Part shown: one piece after another, positions 63,783 through 64,000 of the stretch | How the letters are laid out: each line of letters opens with the position of its first letter | Numbering within the stretch: the first letter of the stretch is position 1 | Source: a virus | Virus record (IMG/VR): IMGVR_UViG_3300030060_005952 | Location: 1-64,000 of that record | Reading direction: 5' to 3' (one strand) | Length of the DNA stretch: 64,000 nucleotides | The notes under the pieces: model-generated | What the model saw: only the letters and a program-made list of their open reading frames with translations | The model's database searches: none | What the model was told of the DNA's origin: nothing | Translations under genes and position numbers: made by a program

Positions 63783-64000
63783 ATGACCGAGCGTGATTTT
63801 AAAGTAAAGAAAGGATTGACTGTAGAGAATGGGGATTTGGAGTTCAAAGCCGCATCCTCTGTGAAGATATTGGACAACAGTAGTACATCATTAGTTGTGA
63901 AAGAGGGCTCTAATGCCTACATAACTCTTGATACGTCAAATAGCTCTGAAGCGATTACCTTGCATAAAGCCACTTCTTTCAACGACCAGAATATCACGAA
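63783..64000 (+). CDS. Second tail fibre-like gene, cut by window end
   Basis: The first 72 codons are visible, starting ATG 63783 three bases after the previous stop: MTERDFKVKKGLTVENGDLEFKAAS ... SSTSLVVKEGSNAYITLDTSNSSEAITLHKATS. K-K-G-L-x-V and V-x-I-L-D-x-S-S-x-x-L-V-V are common at the start of phage fibre or collar proteins. Incomplete at the 3' end. Confidence 0.7.
   Translation, partial: MTERDFKVKKGLTVENGDLEFKAASSVKILDNSSTSLVVKEGSNAYITLDTSNSSEAITLHKATSFNDQNIT

Noticed and set aside
1-64000. Host chromosome or integrated provirus
   Set aside because: All recognisable genes are viral structural or virus-type small genes, with no host-like housekeeping genes, integrase, tRNA or junction.

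Overview
This window is the late, virion-building region of a tailed double-stranded DNA virus (order Caudovirales-type, HK97-fold capsid). I see no bacterial or archaeal chromosomal genes, no integrase, no tRNA or rRNA and no replication genes. Several things point to an archaeal host: TATA-like boxes 25-28 nt upstream of start codons on transcripts that would be leaderless (minus-strand gene at 1301, plus genes at 4609, 5248 and 10997, minus gene at 5195), many zinc-ribbon/Cys-pair proteins, an AbrB-like protein, PCNA-binding (PIP-box)-like peptides and a small Arf-like GTPase. A marine planktonic archaeon (for example the Poseidoniales/Marine Group II hosts inferred for magroviruses) is a reasonable guess but it is inference only. 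Where Shine-Dalgarno sites exist they are mainly of the GAGGTGA/GGAGG type, and ATGA/TAATG stop-start overlaps are everywhere.

Layout. 1-1301: leftward genes of unknown role (probably the edge of an early region). 1302-1730: non-coding divergent region with eight TTGCGC/GCGCAA hexamers, an inverted repeat and an A/T-rich tract; candidate origin or master control region. 1731-8135: a cassette of small and medium proteins that nearly all carry the same N-terminal tag, roughly M-x(1-3)-F-x-x-A-W-x-x-L-(L)-K; some of the tagged proteins are recognisable enzymes (SpoT/MESH1-type HD hydrolase, HExxH metallopeptidase-like, ADP-ribosyltransferase-like). 8156-9190: four small Cys/Lys-rich proteins of families common in marine viruses. 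9331-13023: a membrane/GTPase module (EF-hand plus transmembrane coiled-coil protein, two small membrane proteins, Arf-like GTPase, AbrB-like and zinc-binding proteins). 13056-18549: Cys/HTH protein and large basic or proline-rich proteins. 18554-24555: large terminase, a LAGLIDADG protein, portal with two zinc knuckles, and small proteins. 24565-29808: a 1747-residue protein with a degenerate DNA-ligase-like domain. 29816-35626: promoter, XkdF-like protease fused to a scaffold (with an internal start for the scaffold), major capsid protein, decoration-like proteins. 35626-64000: connector/neck proteins, tail tube, SAP-domain protein, tail-assembly chaperones with a -1 frameshift, a very short tape-measure candidate, a 5543-residue LamG-bearing giant protein, hub-like protein and fibres.

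How it fits together. The most interesting idea is a capsid-cargo system analogous to T4: a dozen proteins bear a common short tag ending in LLK, and L-L-K followed by A or S also appears exactly where the major capsid protein and the protease would be expected to be trimmed. I propose that the tag targets proteins into the prohead, that the XkdF-like protease removes it after the K, and that the mature proteins (nucleotide hydrolase, metallopeptidase, ADP-ribosyltransferase, nuclease-like, basic proteins) travel inside the capsid and are delivered to the host. Separately, the window appears to avoid GATC and CCWGG almost completely, which suggests strong restriction pressure.
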